From contig NC_018027.1 of the NCBI RefSeq assembly GCF_000266905.1, positions 3,348,001 to 3,412,000 on the forward strand: a stretch of DNA of 64,000 nucleotides. The letters run 5' to 3'. Within the stretch, counting starts at the first letter, position 1. Each line of letters starts with the position of its first letter. Shown in pieces: positions 28,548 through 39,117 of this stretch. This DNA is from Mycolicibacterium chubuense NBB4. Lineage in GTDB: Bacteria > Actinomycetota > Actinomycetes > Mycobacteriales > Mycobacteriaceae. The position numbers and the translations under genes were made by a program. The notes below the pieces were generated by a model. That model was not told the origin of the DNA. It searched no databases and was given only the letters and a program-made list of their open reading frames with translations.

Positions 28548-31510
28548 ATCCTGAGCACGACGGCTTTTGCCCGCCTCGTCACCCGCAGGTAGTTGTCCAG
28601 GAATTCGCCGCCGTCGCCGCCGGGCCAGCCCGCCGCCACCGCGACCGCGTTGGCCAGCTTCCCCGGGCCGGGCAGTTGATCGGTGGGCTTGCCGCGCACC
28701 AGCACCAGCGCGTTGCGGGCGCGGGTCGCGGTCAACCACGCCTCGCGCAGCAGTTCGATGTCGCCCTCGGCGATGAGCTCCGCCGCGCCGATCGCGTTCA
28801 AGGTGTCCAGTGTCGACGTGTTGTGCAGGGCCGGGATCTTGTGGGCGAACCGGAGCTGCAGCAGCTGCACCGTCCACTCGATGTCGGCCAGCCCGCCGCG
28901 GCCCAGTTTGGTGTGGGTGTTCGGATCGGCGCCACGGGGCAGCCGCTCGGCGTCCACTCGGGCCTTGATCCGCCGGATCTCCTGCACCGCCTCCGGTGAC
29001 ACGCCCCCGGGCGGATACCGGGTCTCGTCGATCATCAGCAGGAACCGCTCCCCCAGCTCCTGATCGCCCGCGACCCGGTGCGCGCGCAGCAGCGCCTGGA
29101 TCTCCCAAGGTTGCGCCCACTGCGAGTAGTAAGCCTCGTAGGAGGCCAGCGTGCGCACCAGCGGACCCTGACGGCCCTCCGGGCGCAAGTTGGTGTCGAC
29201 GTCCAGCGGCGGGTCCGAGCTCGGCGTCCCGAGGCGGGAACGCACCTGCTCGGCGACCGTCACCGACCACTTCACCGCGACGGATTCCTCGACTCCGGAG
29301 TTCGGTTCGCACACGAACATCACGTCGGCGTCCGAGCCGTATCCGAGCTCACCACCGCCGAGCCGCCCCATCCCGATGACCGCGATCCGCGCGGGCGGGC
29401 CGGACTCGGGGGTGTTCGCCCGGGTCACGGCGTCCAACGCCGCCTGGAGCACCGCCACCCACACCGCGGTCAGTTGCCGGCACACGTCGGTGACGTCGAG
29501 CATGCCGAGCAGATCCGCCGACGCGATGCGCGCCAACTCCCGCCGCCGCAGCGACCGCGCTGCGGCGATGGCGCGCAGCGGGTCGGAGTGGCGCGCCGCC
29601 GAGGCCACCAGGGACCCCGCCAGCGCGTCGGCGTCGGCGTCGCACAGCTTCGGGCCGTTGGGCCCGTCGGCGTAGAGCTGGATCACCTCCGGAGCCCGCA
29701 TCAGCAGCCCCGGCACGTACGCCGAGGTCCCCAGCACGTGCATCAGCCGTTTGGCGACCGCCCCCTCGTCCCGCAGTGTGGCCAGGAACCACCTCTGGTC
29801 GGCGAGCTCGTCGGAGAGTCTGCGGTAGTTCAGCAGTCCGGCGTCCGGATCCGGGGTGTCGGAGAGCCAGTCCAGCAGCGTCGGCAGCAGCACCTGCTGG
29901 ACCCGGCCGCGGCGGCCGGTACCGCCGGTCAGCGCCGCCAGATGGGTCAGCGCGCTCTGCGGCCCCTCGTAGCCCAGTGCGGCCAGCTGCCGTTCGGCGG
30001 CCTCGGTGCTCATGCCGACCGAAAAGCCAAGGGGCGGTTGGCCGACCGACTCCATCAGCGGCTGGTAGAAGAGCTTGGCGTGCAACCGCGAGACCCGGTG
30101 GCTCTGGCGTTTGAGTTCTTCGCGCAGCACCCCGAGTGCGTCGTGCCGGCCGTCGGGACGCATGTGCGCCGCCCGGGCCAGCCACCGCATCGCCTCGTCG
30201 TCGTCGGTCTCGGGCAGCATGTGGGTGCGCTTGAGCCGCTGCATCTGGAGCCGGTGCTCGAGCAGCCGCAGGAACTCGTAGGACGCGGTCATGTTCGCCG
30301 CGTCGTCGCGACCGATGTATCCCCCGGCCCCCAGCGCCGCGAGCGCGTTGACCGTCGACGCGACGTGCAGGGACTCGTCGTTGCGGCCGTGCACCAACTG
30401 CAGCAGCTGCACCGCGAACTCGACATCGCGCAGCCCGCCGGTGCCGAGCTTGAGTTCGCGGTTACGCACCCCCGCGGGCACCAGCGCCTCGACGCGCCGG
30501 CGCATCGCCTGCACCTCCGGCACGAAATCCTCGCGCTCGCACGCGGTCCACACCATCGGCATGAGCGCCTCGATGTAGCGGTCGCCCAGTCCCGCGTCGC
30601 CGGCGGCGGGGCGAGCCTTCATCAGCGCCTGGAACTCCCACGTCTTGGCCCACCGCTCGTAGTACGCGATGTGGGAATCCAGGGTGCGCACCAGCTGCCC
30701 CTGCTTGCCCTCGGGCCGCAGCGCAGCGTCCACCTCGAAGAACGCCTCGCCGGCCAGCCTCATCATCTCGCCGGCGATCCTGGTCGCCGTGGCCAGGGTG
30801 CTGTGCGAGCCGTCGTCGGCGACGAAGATGACGTCGACGTCGCTGACGTAGTTCAGTTCCCGCGCACCGCATTTGCCCATTGCGATGACCGCCAGCGCGG
30901 GCGCCTCGTCGTCGCCGCACACCGACGCCGTCACGACGCTCAATGCGGCCGCGAGCGCGGCGTCGGCGAGGTCGGCGAGGTGCTCCGCGACGACGGTGAA
31001 CGGCAGCACCGGCTCGTTCTCGACGGTCGGCGCCACGTCGAGGGCAGCCAGCACGAGCAGCCGGTCGCGGTAGAGGGTGCGCAGCGGGGCGACCGCCGTC
31101 GCCGCACTCGTCACGCCGTCCGCGCACTCGCCGAACATCTGCTTCAGTTCGGCCGGCACGGGCAGCGTGACGTTGCCTGCCAGCAGGCGCCAGGAGCCCG
31201 GGTTGGCGACCAGGTGGTCGCCGAGCGCCAGCGAGGATCCCAGCACGGCGAACAGCCGGCCGCGCAGGCCGCGGTCTTTGAGCAGTGCGCCGTCGAGTTC
31301 GGCCCAGTCGCGACCGAGCGCCTCGGAGAGACGGACGGTGGCCCGCAACGCACTGTCGGCGTCGGGCGCGCGCGACAGCGACCACAACAGTTCGACGTGG
31401 GCGTCGGTGTTCCACCCGAGCGCGTCGAGATCTGCTTGCGCCTGGCGTTCTACGAGGCCGAGTCGACCAACACCCGGCAGCTTGGGTCGCTGCGTCGCTG
31501 GTTTGGCCAC
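28535..31510 (-). CDS. glnE: Bifunctional glutamine synthetase adenylyltransferase/deadenylase
   Basis: A 991-residue enzyme that adds or removes AMP on GlnA1. Two nucleotidyltransferase domains are evident: the N-terminal (deadenylylating) one with [23 protein letters not shown] at about residues 210-232, and the C-terminal (adenylylating) one with [22 protein letters not shown] at about 710-731, each with the G-x11-DxD metal motif. [14 protein letters not shown] and [14 protein letters not shown] are the matching downstream helices. Full length compared with M. tuberculosis (994). GTG start. Its target glnA1 lies at 20-21.6 kb and glnA2 is directly upstream (28-bp gap). Confidence 0.96.
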   Translation of the reverse strand: MAKPATQRPKLPGVGRLGLVERQAQADLDALGWNTDAHVELLWSLSRAPDADSALRATVRLSEALGRDWAELDGALLKDRGLRGRLFAVLGSSLALGDHLVANPGSWRLLAGNVTLPVPAELKQMFGECADGVTSAATAVAPLRTLYRDRLLVLAALDVAPTVENEPVLPFTVVAEHLADLADAALAAALSVVTASVCGDDEAPALAVIAMGKCGARELNYVSDVDVIFVADDGSHSTLATATRIAGEMMRLAGEAFFEVDAALRPEGKQGQLVRTLDSHIAYYERWAKTWEFQALMKARPAAGDAGLGDRYIEALMPMVWTACEREDFVPEVQAMRRRVEALVPAGVRNRELKLGTGGLRDVEFAVQLLQLVHGRNDESLHVASTVNALAALGAGGYIGRDDAANMTASYEFLRLLEHRLQMQRLKRTHMLPETDDDEAMRWLARAAHMRPDGRHDALGVLREELKRQSHRVSRLHAKLFYQPLMESVGQPPLGFSVGMSTEAAERQLAALGYEGPQSALTHLAALTGGTGRRGRVQQVLLPTLLDWLSDTPDPDAGLLNYRRLSDELADQRWFLATLRDEGAVAKRLMHVLGTSAYVPGLLMRAPEVIQLYADGPNGPKLCDADADALAGSLVASAARHSDPLRAIAAARSLRRRELARIASADLLGMLDVTDVCRQLTAVWVAVLQAALDAVTRANTPESGPPARIAVIGMGRLGGGELGYGSDADVMFVCEPNSGVEESVAVKWSVTVAEQVRSRLGTPSSDPPLDVDTNLRPEGRQGPLVRTLASYEAYYSQWAQPWEIQALLRAHRVAGDQELGERFLLMIDETRYPPGGVSPEAVQEIRRIKARVDAERLPRGADPNTHTKLGRGGLADIEWTVQLLQLRFAHKIPALHNTSTLDTLNAIGAAELIAEGDIELLREAWLTATRARNALVLVRGKPTDQLPGPGKLANAVAVAAGWPGGDGGEFLDNYLRVTRRAKAVVLRIFGG

Positions 31511-31538
31511 ACCAAAAATGTAGTGCAGCGCGCCGCGG

Positions 31539-32879
31539 CTACAGCGACAGGTAGTTCTTCAGCTCGAACGGCGTGACATGGCTGCGGTAGTTCTCCCACT
31601 CCGCGCGCTTGTTGCGCAGGAAGAAGTCGAACACGTGCTCGCCGAGGGCCTCGGCGACCAGCTCGGAGTTCTCCATGTCGGTCAGCGCGACGCCGAGGCT
31701 GCCGGGCAGTTCCTTGTACCCCATGGCGCGGCGCTCTTCCGGGGTCAGGCTCCACACGTTGTCCTCGGCCTGGGGACCGAGGACGTAGTTCTTCTCGATG
31801 CCGCGCAGGCCGGCGGCGAGCAACACCGCGAACGCCAGGTACGGGTTGCAGGCCGAGTCGGGGCTGCGCACCTCCACCCGGCGCGACGACGCCTTGTGCG
31901 GCGTGTACATCGGCACCCGCACCAGGGCCGAGCGGTTGGCCGCTCCCCACGACGCCGCGGTCGGCGCCTCACCTCCGTGCACGAGCCGCTTGTAGGAGTT
32001 CACCCACTGGTTGGTGACCGCGCTGATCTCGGTGGCGTGCTCGAGAATGCCTGCGATGAACGACTTTCCGATCTCGGAGAGCTGAAGCGGATCATCGGGG
32101 CTGTGGAAGGCGTTGGTCTCGCCCTCGAACAGGCTCATGTGGGTGTGCATCGCGGAGCCGGGATGCTCGGCGAACGGCTTGGGCATGAACGACGCCCGCA
32201 CCCCGTCGCCGAGCGCGACCTCCTTGACGACGTAGCGGAACGTCATCACGTTGTCGGCCATCGACAGCGCGTCGGCGTAACGCAGATCGATCTCCTGCTG
32301 GCCGGGTGCGCCTTCGTGGTGGCTGAACTCGACCGAGATGCCCATCTGCTCGAGCGCGTCGATCGCGTGCCTGCGGAAGTTCGGTGCCGCGTCGTGCACG
32401 GCCTGGTCGAAGTAGCCGCCGTTGTCGGCAGGAGTCGGCGGGGTCCCGTCGTTCGGGCCAGGCTTGAGCAGGAAGAACTCGATCTCGGGATGGACGTAGC
32501 AGGAGAAGCCGAGATCACTGGCCTTCGACAGCTGGCGCCGCAGCACGTGCCGCGAGTCGGCCCACGACGGCGAACCGTCGGGCATCGTGATGTCGCAGAA
32601 CATGCGGGCGGAGTGGTGTTCACCGGCGCTCGTGGTCCACGGCAGCACCTGGAAGGTCGACGGGTCGGGCCGGGCCACCATGTCGGCTTCGGACACCCGG
32701 GCGAACCCCTCGATGGAGGAGCCGTCGAACCCGATGCCCTCTTCGAACGCCCCCTCCAATTCGGCCGGGGCGATGGCGACCGACTTCAGGTATCCGAGGA
32801 CGTCGGTGAACCACAGCCGGACGAAACGGATGTCGCGTTCCTCCAGCGTGCGCAGCACGAATTCCTTCTGCCGATCCAT
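31539..32879 (-). CDS. glnA2: Glutamine synthetase GlnA2-type
   Basis: A 446-residue type I GS-fold protein: [64 protein letters not shown]. The loop that is adenylylated in GlnA1 reads [14 protein letters not shown], with Trp-Ser in place of the Leu-Tyr, so it cannot be controlled by GlnE in the usual way. M. tuberculosis glnA2 is dispensable, and the Streptomyces homologue has poor GS activity, so true catalytic role is open. First gene of a probable glnA2-glnE transcript on the minus strand. Confidence 0.94.
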   Translation of the reverse strand: MDRQKEFVLRTLEERDIRFVRLWFTDVLGYLKSVAIAPAELEGAFEEGIGFDGSSIEGFARVSEADMVARPDPSTFQVLPWTTSAGEHHSARMFCDITMPDGSPSWADSRHVLRRQLSKASDLGFSCYVHPEIEFFLLKPGPNDGTPPTPADNGGYFDQAVHDAAPNFRRHAIDALEQMGISVEFSHHEGAPGQQEIDLRYADALSMADNVMTFRYVVKEVALGDGVRASFMPKPFAEHPGSAMHTHMSLFEGETNAFHSPDDPLQLSEIGKSFIAGILEHATEISAVTNQWVNSYKRLVHGGEAPTAASWGAANRSALVRVPMYTPHKASSRRVEVRSPDSACNPYLAFAVLLAAGLRGIEKNYVLGPQAEDNVWSLTPEERRAMGYKELPGSLGVALTDMENSELVAEALGEHVFDFFLRNKRAEWENYRSHVTPFELKNYLSL

Positions 32880-32982
32880 GCCCGAAGCCTAGGTTCCGCC
32901 TGTTAATTCTGTGTTACGCCCGTTCGCCGGGTTCCATGACTCGCCCAGCCTTCGAGCCGCCCGACGATGTGTGCGGACTCGT

Positions 32983-33279
32983 CTAACGACCCGGCGGAGG
33001 AAAGGTCGGCATCGGCGGAGGAAAAGTCGGCATCGGCGGCACGATCGTCGGGATATGCGCGAGCGCGCTCCTCAGTCCTGGCGCCTGCGGCGCGACCGAC
33101 TGCTGGATGACTCGGACCACCCCGGCAGGGGCGTGGCCCTCGCGGGCCTGACCGGCGACGGCTTGGCCGGGGGCGTTCGGCCCGCCATGGCCATGACCGT
33201 TCGGGTGGGCTGCAGCGATGGGCACAGCGGTCGCGATGGCTGCGACGGCCACGGATACTCCGGCGAGTTTCCAGTTCAT
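32983..33279 (-). CDS. Small secreted His/Pro-rich protein
   Basis: A 98-residue exported peptide. The signal sequence MNWKLAGVSVAVAAIATAVPIAAA is followed by HPNGHGHGGPN, a candidate metal-binding histidine cluster at the mature N terminus, and a Pro-rich end with a seven-residue repeat (PPMPTFP twice). The repeat is mirrored in the DNA as two near-identical 21-bp units at about 32998-33040. No known family. A good ribosome site (GGGAGG) precedes the ATG. It stands alone between glnA2 and the protease genes. Confidence 0.72.
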   Translation of the reverse strand: MNWKLAGVSVAVAAIATAVPIAAAHPNGHGHGGPNAPGQAVAGQAREGHAPAGVVRVIQQSVAPQAPGLRSALAHIPTIVPPMPTFPPPMPTFPPPGR

Positions 33280-33401
33280 GGATGAACCTCCCTGGTCGCG
33301 GGACCGCGTACCCTCAGCGGCCCCTGCCCCGAAATTTACCTATTCAGGGCGCAGTGACGCGGGGATATCAGGCGGCTGAACACGGCGGCCCCGCACCGCT
33401 G

Positions 33402-34919
33402 CTAGCAGCGCAAACCGGTCGCCGGTTGTTTCGAGTCGACCAGGAAGTCCACGACAGCGGTGTCGACGCACTGGTCGCCGTTGAACACGACGGTGTGCTG
33501 GGTGCCGTCGAAGGTGATCAGCGCGGCGTCCATCTGGCGGGCCAGGTCGACGCCGGCCTGATACGGCGTCGCCGGATCGCCCGTCGTCGAGACGACGACG
33601 ACCTTGCCGGGGCCGGGCGAGCGCGCCGCGCCGACCATCGACGTCGGCGGCACCGGCCACAGGGCACAGATGTCGCGCGGCGCGTAACCGGTGAACTGAC
33701 CGTAGGACATGAACGGCGCCACCTCGCGGGAGCGCCGGTCCGCGTCGGCCCACACCGCCGGATCGGTCGGGAACACGGCGTCGACGCAACGGATGGCGGT
33801 GAACGCGTCCTGGCGATTCTTGTAATGCCCGTTCTTATCGCGTTGCTGGTAGTCGTCGGCCAGCAGCAGCAGATCGACGGGGTCCGCGCCGCGCTGCAGG
33901 CCGAGCAGCCCACTGGTCAGATAGGTCCAGTAGCGCGCGGAGTACAGCGCGCTCGCGGTGCCGGTGATCGCGTCCTGGTAGCTCAGTCCGCGCGGATCGG
34001 ACGCCGGCGCGGGACGGGCCACGAGCGGGTCGACGAGTTGGTGGTAGCGGTTGACGAACTGGGCGGGGTCGGTGCCCAGCGGGCATCCGGCCGACTGCGC
34101 GCAGTCGGCCGCGTACTTGTCGAAGGCTCGCTGGAAGCTGGCCTGCTGGTCGAGGCTCTCGGTGATCGGATCGAGGCTCGGGTCCACCGCGCCGTCGAGG
34201 ACCATCGCCCGCACCCGGTCGGGGTACCGGTCGGCGTAGGCGGCGCCGATCTGCGTGCCGTAGGAGAAGCCGAGATAGTTGATCTGCTGCTCGCCGAGCG
34301 CGGCGCGGACGGTGTCCATGTCGCGGACCGCCGAGGCGGTGCCCACGTTGGCCAGGAACTCGGTCCCCATCCGGTTCACGCACTGCGCGGCGAACTCCCG
34401 CAGGATGCTCTCGATGTGCGCCACCCCGGCAGGGCTGTAATCCGCTATCGGCTCTGCGCGGTAGGCGTCGAACTGGGCGTCGGTGCGGCAGCGCAGTTCC
34501 GGCGTGGAATGGCCCACGCCGCGCGGGTCGATGCCCACCAGATCGAAGCGGCGCGTGATCTCGGTGTTCTTGAGCGAGGCGCCCATCTCGGAGACGGTGT
34601 CGACGGCCGAGGCGCCCGGTCCGCCCGGATTGACCATCAGCACCCCGATCCGCGGGCCCGTGGCCGGGATTCTGATGACCGCCAGATGTGCTTGCGCCCC
34701 ATCGGGTTTGGCGTAGTCGACGGGAACGTCGACCGTTCCGCACTGCGCGGTCGGTGTGTTGGCCGCGTCACCGAGCATCGCCGCGCACGAGCCCCACACC
34801 ACGGCGGGCGACGACGTGTCGCTCTGGGTCTGCGGAGCCGCGGCTGCGGACGGGCACATCGCGGTCGACAACACGATGGACGCCGCGATGAACCGTCCCA
34901 CCCGCCACATGGCAGCCAT
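33402..34919 (-). CDS. Exported S33-family serine protease/peptidase (Rv2223c-like)
   Basis: About 505 residues. A signal peptide at residues 1-29 (VGRFIAASIVLSTA...SAAAA) lacks a lipobox, unlike its paralogue 190 bp upstream. The alpha/beta-hydrolase core shows VNPGGPGASAVDT (oxyanion region), FDLVGIDPRGVGHSTPEL, the nucleophile GFSYGTQIGAAYADRYP, VSTTGDPATPYQAG with the Asp, and GTQHTVV with the His; a TAP-like C-terminal domain is included. Tandem paralogue of the CaeA-type protein that follows, as in M. tuberculosis Rv2223c-Rv2224c. Probably cleaves or trims cell-envelope proteins. Confidence 0.88.
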   Translation of the reverse strand: MAAMWRVGRFIAASIVLSTAMCPSAAAAPQTQSDTSSPAVVWGSCAAMLGDAANTPTAQCGTVDVPVDYAKPDGAQAHLAVIRIPATGPRIGVLMVNPGGPGASAVDTVSEMGASLKNTEITRRFDLVGIDPRGVGHSTPELRCRTDAQFDAYRAEPIADYSPAGVAHIESILREFAAQCVNRMGTEFLANVGTASAVRDMDTVRAALGEQQINYLGFSYGTQIGAAYADRYPDRVRAMVLDGAVDPSLDPITESLDQQASFQRAFDKYAADCAQSAGCPLGTDPAQFVNRYHQLVDPLVARPAPASDPRGLSYQDAITGTASALYSARYWTYLTSGLLGLQRGADPVDLLLLADDYQQRDKNGHYKNRQDAFTAIRCVDAVFPTDPAVWADADRRSREVAPFMSYGQFTGYAPRDICALWPVPPTSMVGAARSPGPGKVVVVSTTGDPATPYQAGVDLARQMDAALITFDGTQHTVVFNGDQCVDTAVVDFLVDSKQPATGLRC

Positions 34920-34975
34920 GGTTGCACGCGACCCGTACGCGGGTCTGCCCTTGGAACGCAACGGTGACCGGGCCG

Positions 34976-35113
34976 TTACCGGGCGTCGAGTTCGTCGGTC
35001 AGCCAGATGATCAACGCACGACCGGTGCCCGAATCACGCGAGCCGGGGTACCTCCCGCTTGCGGGGGAAAGCTCCGGCAGGTCGGCGACGCCGACCACCG
35101 AGAGGGTCAGCAT
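34976..35113 (-). CDS. Possible 45-residue ORF overlapping the caeA stop
   Basis: ATG at 35113 overlaps the caeA stop (ATGCTGA) and opens a 45-codon frame ending in WLTDELDAR. About 38 of 45 third positions are G or C, which is compatible with coding in this genome but not decisive. It holds GRYPGSRDSGTGRALIIW, which I do not recognise. It may be a real coupled micro-protein, a gene remnant, or chance. Confidence 0.25.
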   Translation of the reverse strand: MLTLSVVGVADLPELSPASGRYPGSRDSGTGRALIIWLTDELDAR

Positions 35114-36642
35114 CGGGTGTCGGGCGGCGGAACGGTCACGTCGACAAGGTAGCGCGTCGCGATGTCGTCGACGCACGCGTCACCCTGCAGGGCGACGGTG
35201 TGCTGAGTGCCCTGGAAGGTGAGCAGCGTGCCGCCGAGCTGTTTGGCCAGGTTCACCCCGGCCTGGTACGGCGTGGCGGGGTCGTTGGTCGTGGACACCA
35301 CCAGGATCGGCGGCAGTCCGTCCACCTTGATCTCGTGGCGTTCGCTGGTCGGCGGCACCGGCCACATGCCGCAGGTCGGCATCGGCGCGTAACCGGTGAA
35401 CTCGCCGTAGTTCATGAACGGCGCGGCCTGCCGCAACAGGCGGTCCTGCTCGACCAGCTTGGCGCGATCGGTGATGGCCGGTTTGTCGACGCAGTTCACG
35501 GCGACCCGCGCGTCGGTGGCGTTGGTGTAGTGGCCTTGCGCGTCGCGGCCCATGTACAGGTCTGCCAGCGAGAGCATGGTGTCGCCTCGGCCCTTCTGGA
35601 TCTCGCTGAGCGCCTGGGTCAGATGCCGCCACAGACTCGGCGAGTACAGCGGCAGGATCGTCCCGACGATGGCGTCGGAGTAGCTCAGGCCGCGTGGATC
35701 GGCGGTCTTCGCGGGCTTGTCGACCAGTGGCCACACCAGTTGGTGGTAGACGTCGACCGCCTTGGCGGGGTCGGTGCCCAGGGGGCAGTTCTCGTCTTTG
35801 GCACAGTCCGCGGCGTAGTTGTCGAACGCGGTCTGGAAGGCCTTCGCCTGGCGGATGTCGGCCTCGAACGGATCGGCGTTGGGGTCGACGGCACCGTCGA
35901 GGATCATCGCGCGCACCTTCTGCGGGTACGCCTCGGCGTAGCCCGCACCGATACGGGTGCCGTAGGAGTAGCCCAGATACGTCAGCTTCTGGTCGCCGAG
36001 GGCCTGCCGTATCGCATCGAGATCCTTGACCACACTGGCGGTTCCGACGTTGGCGAGGAACTCCTTGCCCATCTTGTCGACGCAGCGCTGGACGAACTCC
36101 TTGTTGAGCTTGTCGATGTGGGCGACCCCCTCAGGGGTGTACTCCACGACGTTGTCGGCCCGCAGCCGGTCGTTGTCCTCGTCGCTGTTGCACCACACCG
36201 CCGGCGACGAGCTCGCGACACCGCGCGGGTCGAAGCCGACGAGGTCGAACCGCTTGCGCAGCGCGTCGGGAAGTGTCGCCACCATCGCCGCCGCGGCGTG
36301 CACGCCCGACTCGCCGGGGCCGCCGGGATTGACGATCAGCGAACCGATCTTGTCGCCGGTCGCCTTGAACCGGATCATCGCGATCCTGGCGACCTGGGCG
36401 CTTCGGTCGTTCGCCTTGTTCCAGTCGACGGGAACCGACAGCATGCCGCATTCGGCGCCGGCAGGGATGCGGGCCTGATCCGACGGCCCGGCGGCCTGAC
36501 ACGGCGACCACTGGATCGGCGATCCGGGCCGGGGCACCGCGACCATGGCGTTCCCCTCGACCACCGTGCTGCAGCCGGCGACGACGGACGTCACCGCGGC
36601 GAGGGAGAGGGCGGACCGCGCGACCCCGGACATGAGGCTCAT
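35107..36642 (-). CDS. caeA: Envelope serine protease lipoprotein CaeA/Hip1
   Basis: A 511-residue homologue of Rv2224c (CaeA/Hip1), a cell-envelope serine protease that in M. tuberculosis cleaves GroEL2 and affects envelope integrity and host response. The lipobox VVAGC places the lipidated cysteine at residue 24. The triad is visible: Ser226 in LGYSYGTRIG, Asp454 in STTNDPATPYQAG, His481 in GTQHTVAL. VNPGGPGESG gives the oxyanion region, and the C-terminal cysteine pattern ending PPDTRC is typical. ATG at 36642. Confidence 0.93.
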   Translation of the reverse strand: MSLMSGVARSALSLAAVTSVVAGCSTVVEGNAMVAVPRPGSPIQWSPCQAAGPSDQARIPAGAECGMLSVPVDWNKANDRSAQVARIAMIRFKATGDKIGSLIVNPGGPGESGVHAAAAMVATLPDALRKRFDLVGFDPRGVASSSPAVWCNSDEDNDRLRADNVVEYTPEGVAHIDKLNKEFVQRCVDKMGKEFLANVGTASVVKDLDAIRQALGDQKLTYLGYSYGTRIGAGYAEAYPQKVRAMILDGAVDPNADPFEADIRQAKAFQTAFDNYAADCAKDENCPLGTDPAKAVDVYHQLVWPLVDKPAKTADPRGLSYSDAIVGTILPLYSPSLWRHLTQALSEIQKGRGDTMLSLADLYMGRDAQGHYTNATDARVAVNCVDKPAITDRAKLVEQDRLLRQAAPFMNYGEFTGYAPMPTCGMWPVPPTSERHEIKVDGLPPILVVSTTNDPATPYQAGVNLAKQLGGTLLTFQGTQHTVALQGDACVDDIATRYLVDVTVPPPDTRC

Positions 36643-36705
36643 GGCTCAACATGCTGCCATGACCCGGCATCGGCGCTGGCGAGGCGCGGTGCGAGGCCGG
36701 CGCGA

Positions 36706-38109
36706 TCACCGGGTCGCGGCGAGCAACTCCTGCAGGGCGACGTCGAAGTCGTCGGCCATGTCCCACAGATCCGGCAGCAACTCCGGACACGAGACGATCC
36801 CGACGTCGAGCTTGCCGGACAGCGACATCACCGTCATGTTCAGTCCCGAGCCGTGGAAGATCGGGCCGAGGGGATACATCGCCTTGACCTCGCATCCCAG
36901 CAGGTACAGCGGCACCTGCGGGCCGGGCACGTTCGAGACGACGAGGTTGTGCACCGGACGGGCCCCGCTGAGCCTGCTGTTGGCGTACACGCGCATGGCC
37001 GCTCCGAACACCGCGGGCGCGGCGAACTGCGTCCAGTCCTGCAGAAGGGTGGCCGCGATCGCCGAACTATGTTGCTTGGCAACGGAATTGGCTTCCGCGA
37101 TGGATTTGAGCCGCTCGACCGGATCGTCGATGTTGGTCTCCAGCCGGGAGAACATGCCCGACACCTGGTTGCGCCCGGGCCGGTCGGACCGGTCGTGCAC
37201 CGACACCGGCACCATCGCCACCAGCGAGCTCTCCGGCAACTCCCCGCGGTCGAGGAGGAACCGGCGCAGCACGCCCGAGACCAGAGCCATCACGACGTCG
37301 TTGACCTTGACGTCGAAATGGTTCTTCACCGTCTTGATGTCCTCGAGGTCGAGCTGGGTGAAGGCGACGTTGCGGTGCCCGGTCACGTTCGTGTTGAACG
37401 CGGTCCTCGGAGCCGCGAACGGCGGCGCCATCGTCATGCCGCTGCGGGCGCGTTTGAGCGTGTCGATGACCGTCGTCAGCGTCGTCGGCACGACGTTGAC
37501 CAGCCTCAGCGGCCGCGTCGCGAACTTCACCGCGCCGCCGACCGCGATCTCGAGCCCGCTGCCTTGCCCCGGCCCTTCCACCGGGTCGGGCGGCGGCGCG
37601 TCCGGTTCCATCGAGCACAACTGCGAGAGCAGATTGGCCCCCGTCACGCCGTCGACACTGGCGTGGTGGACCTTCGTCAGCACCGCGATGCGTCCGTCCT
37701 CGTGCGCTCCGTCCCGTCCGGGCGCATCCCCCACGTTCTCGATCACCCACATCTCCCACAGCGGCCGGCTGCGGTCCAGCGGCAGCGACGCGAGGTGGCC
37801 GCAGATGTCGGCGAGTTCCTTGCGGCCGCCCGGTGACGGCAGACCGATCCGGTGCAGATGCCGGTCGACGTCAAAGTCCTTGTCCTCCACCCACACCGGG
37901 TGGTCGAGGTTGAACCGGCTGTCCGCGATCTTCTCGCGGAACTCCGGCATCGCCTTGATGCGCTGGGTCAGCCCGTCCCGCAGCTTGTCGAACGTGTAGC
38001 CGCCCGGCATCGTCGAGGTGTCGAGTTCGAGGATCGAGCACACGTGCAGAGGCTGCGCGGCGGTCTCCAGATAGAGGAAACTGGCGTCGAGCCCGCTGAG
38101 CCTTTGCAT
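36706..38109 (-). CDS. Wax ester synthase/diacylglycerol acyltransferase (WS/DGAT)
   Basis: A 467-residue WS/DGAT, which esterifies fatty alcohols or diacylglycerol with acyl-CoA for storage lipid. The start MQRLSGLDASFLYLET is the family opening; the catalytic motif is VHHASVDGV (HHxxxDG). Later NVVVSNVPGP-like text (LVVSNVPGPQVPLYL) and GSGLNMTVMSLSGKLDVGIVSC match the C-terminal domain. Start set at the ATG 38109; a longer frame reaches 38154. Not in the M. tuberculosis backbone at this point, so an insertion between caeA and panB. Confidence 0.92.
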   Translation of the reverse strand: MQRLSGLDASFLYLETAAQPLHVCSILELDTSTMPGGYTFDKLRDGLTQRIKAMPEFREKIADSRFNLDHPVWVEDKDFDVDRHLHRIGLPSPGGRKELADICGHLASLPLDRSRPLWEMWVIENVGDAPGRDGAHEDGRIAVLTKVHHASVDGVTGANLLSQLCSMEPDAPPPDPVEGPGQGSGLEIAVGGAVKFATRPLRLVNVVPTTLTTVIDTLKRARSGMTMAPPFAAPRTAFNTNVTGHRNVAFTQLDLEDIKTVKNHFDVKVNDVVMALVSGVLRRFLLDRGELPESSLVAMVPVSVHDRSDRPGRNQVSGMFSRLETNIDDPVERLKSIAEANSVAKQHSSAIAATLLQDWTQFAAPAVFGAAMRVYANSRLSGARPVHNLVVSNVPGPQVPLYLLGCEVKAMYPLGPIFHGSGLNMTVMSLSGKLDVGIVSCPELLPDLWDMADDFDVALQELLAATR

Positions 38110-38267
38110 GCCGCCGATGGTAAGCCCACCACGCGCGGGTGTGAGCAAATCCACTTAACGAGCCGTTCAACTTCGGGTTACGCGGTGGCAGACTGTCTGT
38201 GTCAGCGAACCCGGGGACCCTGTTGGGCCTCGAGGACTCGAAACGACTCACCCGTGAGGGGACAACG

Positions 38268-39110
38268 ATGTCCGAGCAGCCGGTCTACGGTGCTGTGCCA
38301 GAGACCTCCAAGCCACGCGTCAAAGTGCGCACCCATCACCTGCACAAGTGGAAGGCCGAAGGCCACAAGTGGGCCATGCTGACCGCCTACGACTACTCCA
38401 CCGCAGCGGTGTTCGACCAAGCGGAGATTCCCGTCCTGCTGGTCGGCGACTCGGCGGCCAACGTGGTGTACGGCTACGACACCACCGTTCCGGTGACCAT
38501 CGACGAGCTGATCCCGTTGGTACGCGGCGTCGTCCGCGGCGCACCGCACGCTCTTGTGGTCGCCGACCTGCCGTTCGGCAGCTATGAGGGAAGCGCTGCA
38601 CAGGCTCTCGCAACGGCGACGCGATTCCTCAAGGAGACCGGGGCGCACGCGGTGAAGCTCGAGGGCGGTGAGCGGGTGGCCGACCAGATCGCCGCACTGA
38701 CCGCGGCCGGCATCCCGGTGATGGCACACATCGGTTTCACCCCGCAGAGCGTCAACGGGCTCGGCGGTTTCCGGGTCCAGGGCCGCGGCGACGCCGCCGA
38801 GCAGACCATCCACGATGCGATCGCCGTCCAGGAGGCCGGCGCGTTCGCCGTGGTGATGGAGATGGTGCCGGCCGAACTGGCCACCCAGATCACCGGCAAG
38901 CTGACGATCCCCACCGTCGGTATCGGTGCGGGTCCCAATTGCGACGCCCAGGTGCTGGTGTGGCAGGACATGGCCGGCATGACGAACGGCAGAACCGCCA
39001 AGTTCGTCAAGCGTTTCGGCGCGGTCGGGGACGAGTTGCGCCGCGCGGCCGCGCAGTACGCACAGGAGGTCGCCACCGGGGTGTTCCCGGCCGACGAGCA
39101 CTCCTACTGA
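38268..39110 (+). CDS. panB: 3-methyl-2-oxobutanoate hydroxymethyltransferase
   Basis: PanB makes ketopantoate, the first committed step to pantothenate and CoA, using methylene-tetrahydrofolate. The 280-residue protein has [59 protein letters not shown] and [26 protein letters not shown], all diagnostic. ATG 38268 with GAGGGGA upstream gives the usual length; the frame is open for 23 more codons. Divergent from the WS/DGAT gene. Confidence 0.95.
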   Translation: MSEQPVYGAVPETSKPRVKVRTHHLHKWKAEGHKWAMLTAYDYSTAAVFDQAEIPVLLVGDSAANVVYGYDTTVPVTIDELIPLVRGVVRGAPHALVVADLPFGSYEGSAAQALATATRFLKETGAHAVKLEGGERVADQIAALTAAGIPVMAHIGFTPQSVNGLGGFRVQGRGDAAEQTIHDAIAVQEAGAFAVVMEMVPAELATQITGKLTIPTVGIGAGPNCDAQVLVWQDMAGMTNGRTAKFVKRFGAVGDELRRAAAQYAQEVATGVFPADEHSY

Positions 39111-39117
39111 GGCCGCC

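Noticed and set aside
29078..31576. 832-codon plus-strand open frame opposite glnE
   Set aside because: Arg/His/Gln-rich antisense translation of glnE; no domain, signal or ribosome site.
35059..37836. 925-codon plus-strand open frame opposite caeA and the WS/DGAT gene
   Set aside because: High G+C keeps antisense frames open; the minus strand encodes two complete, recognised proteins here.
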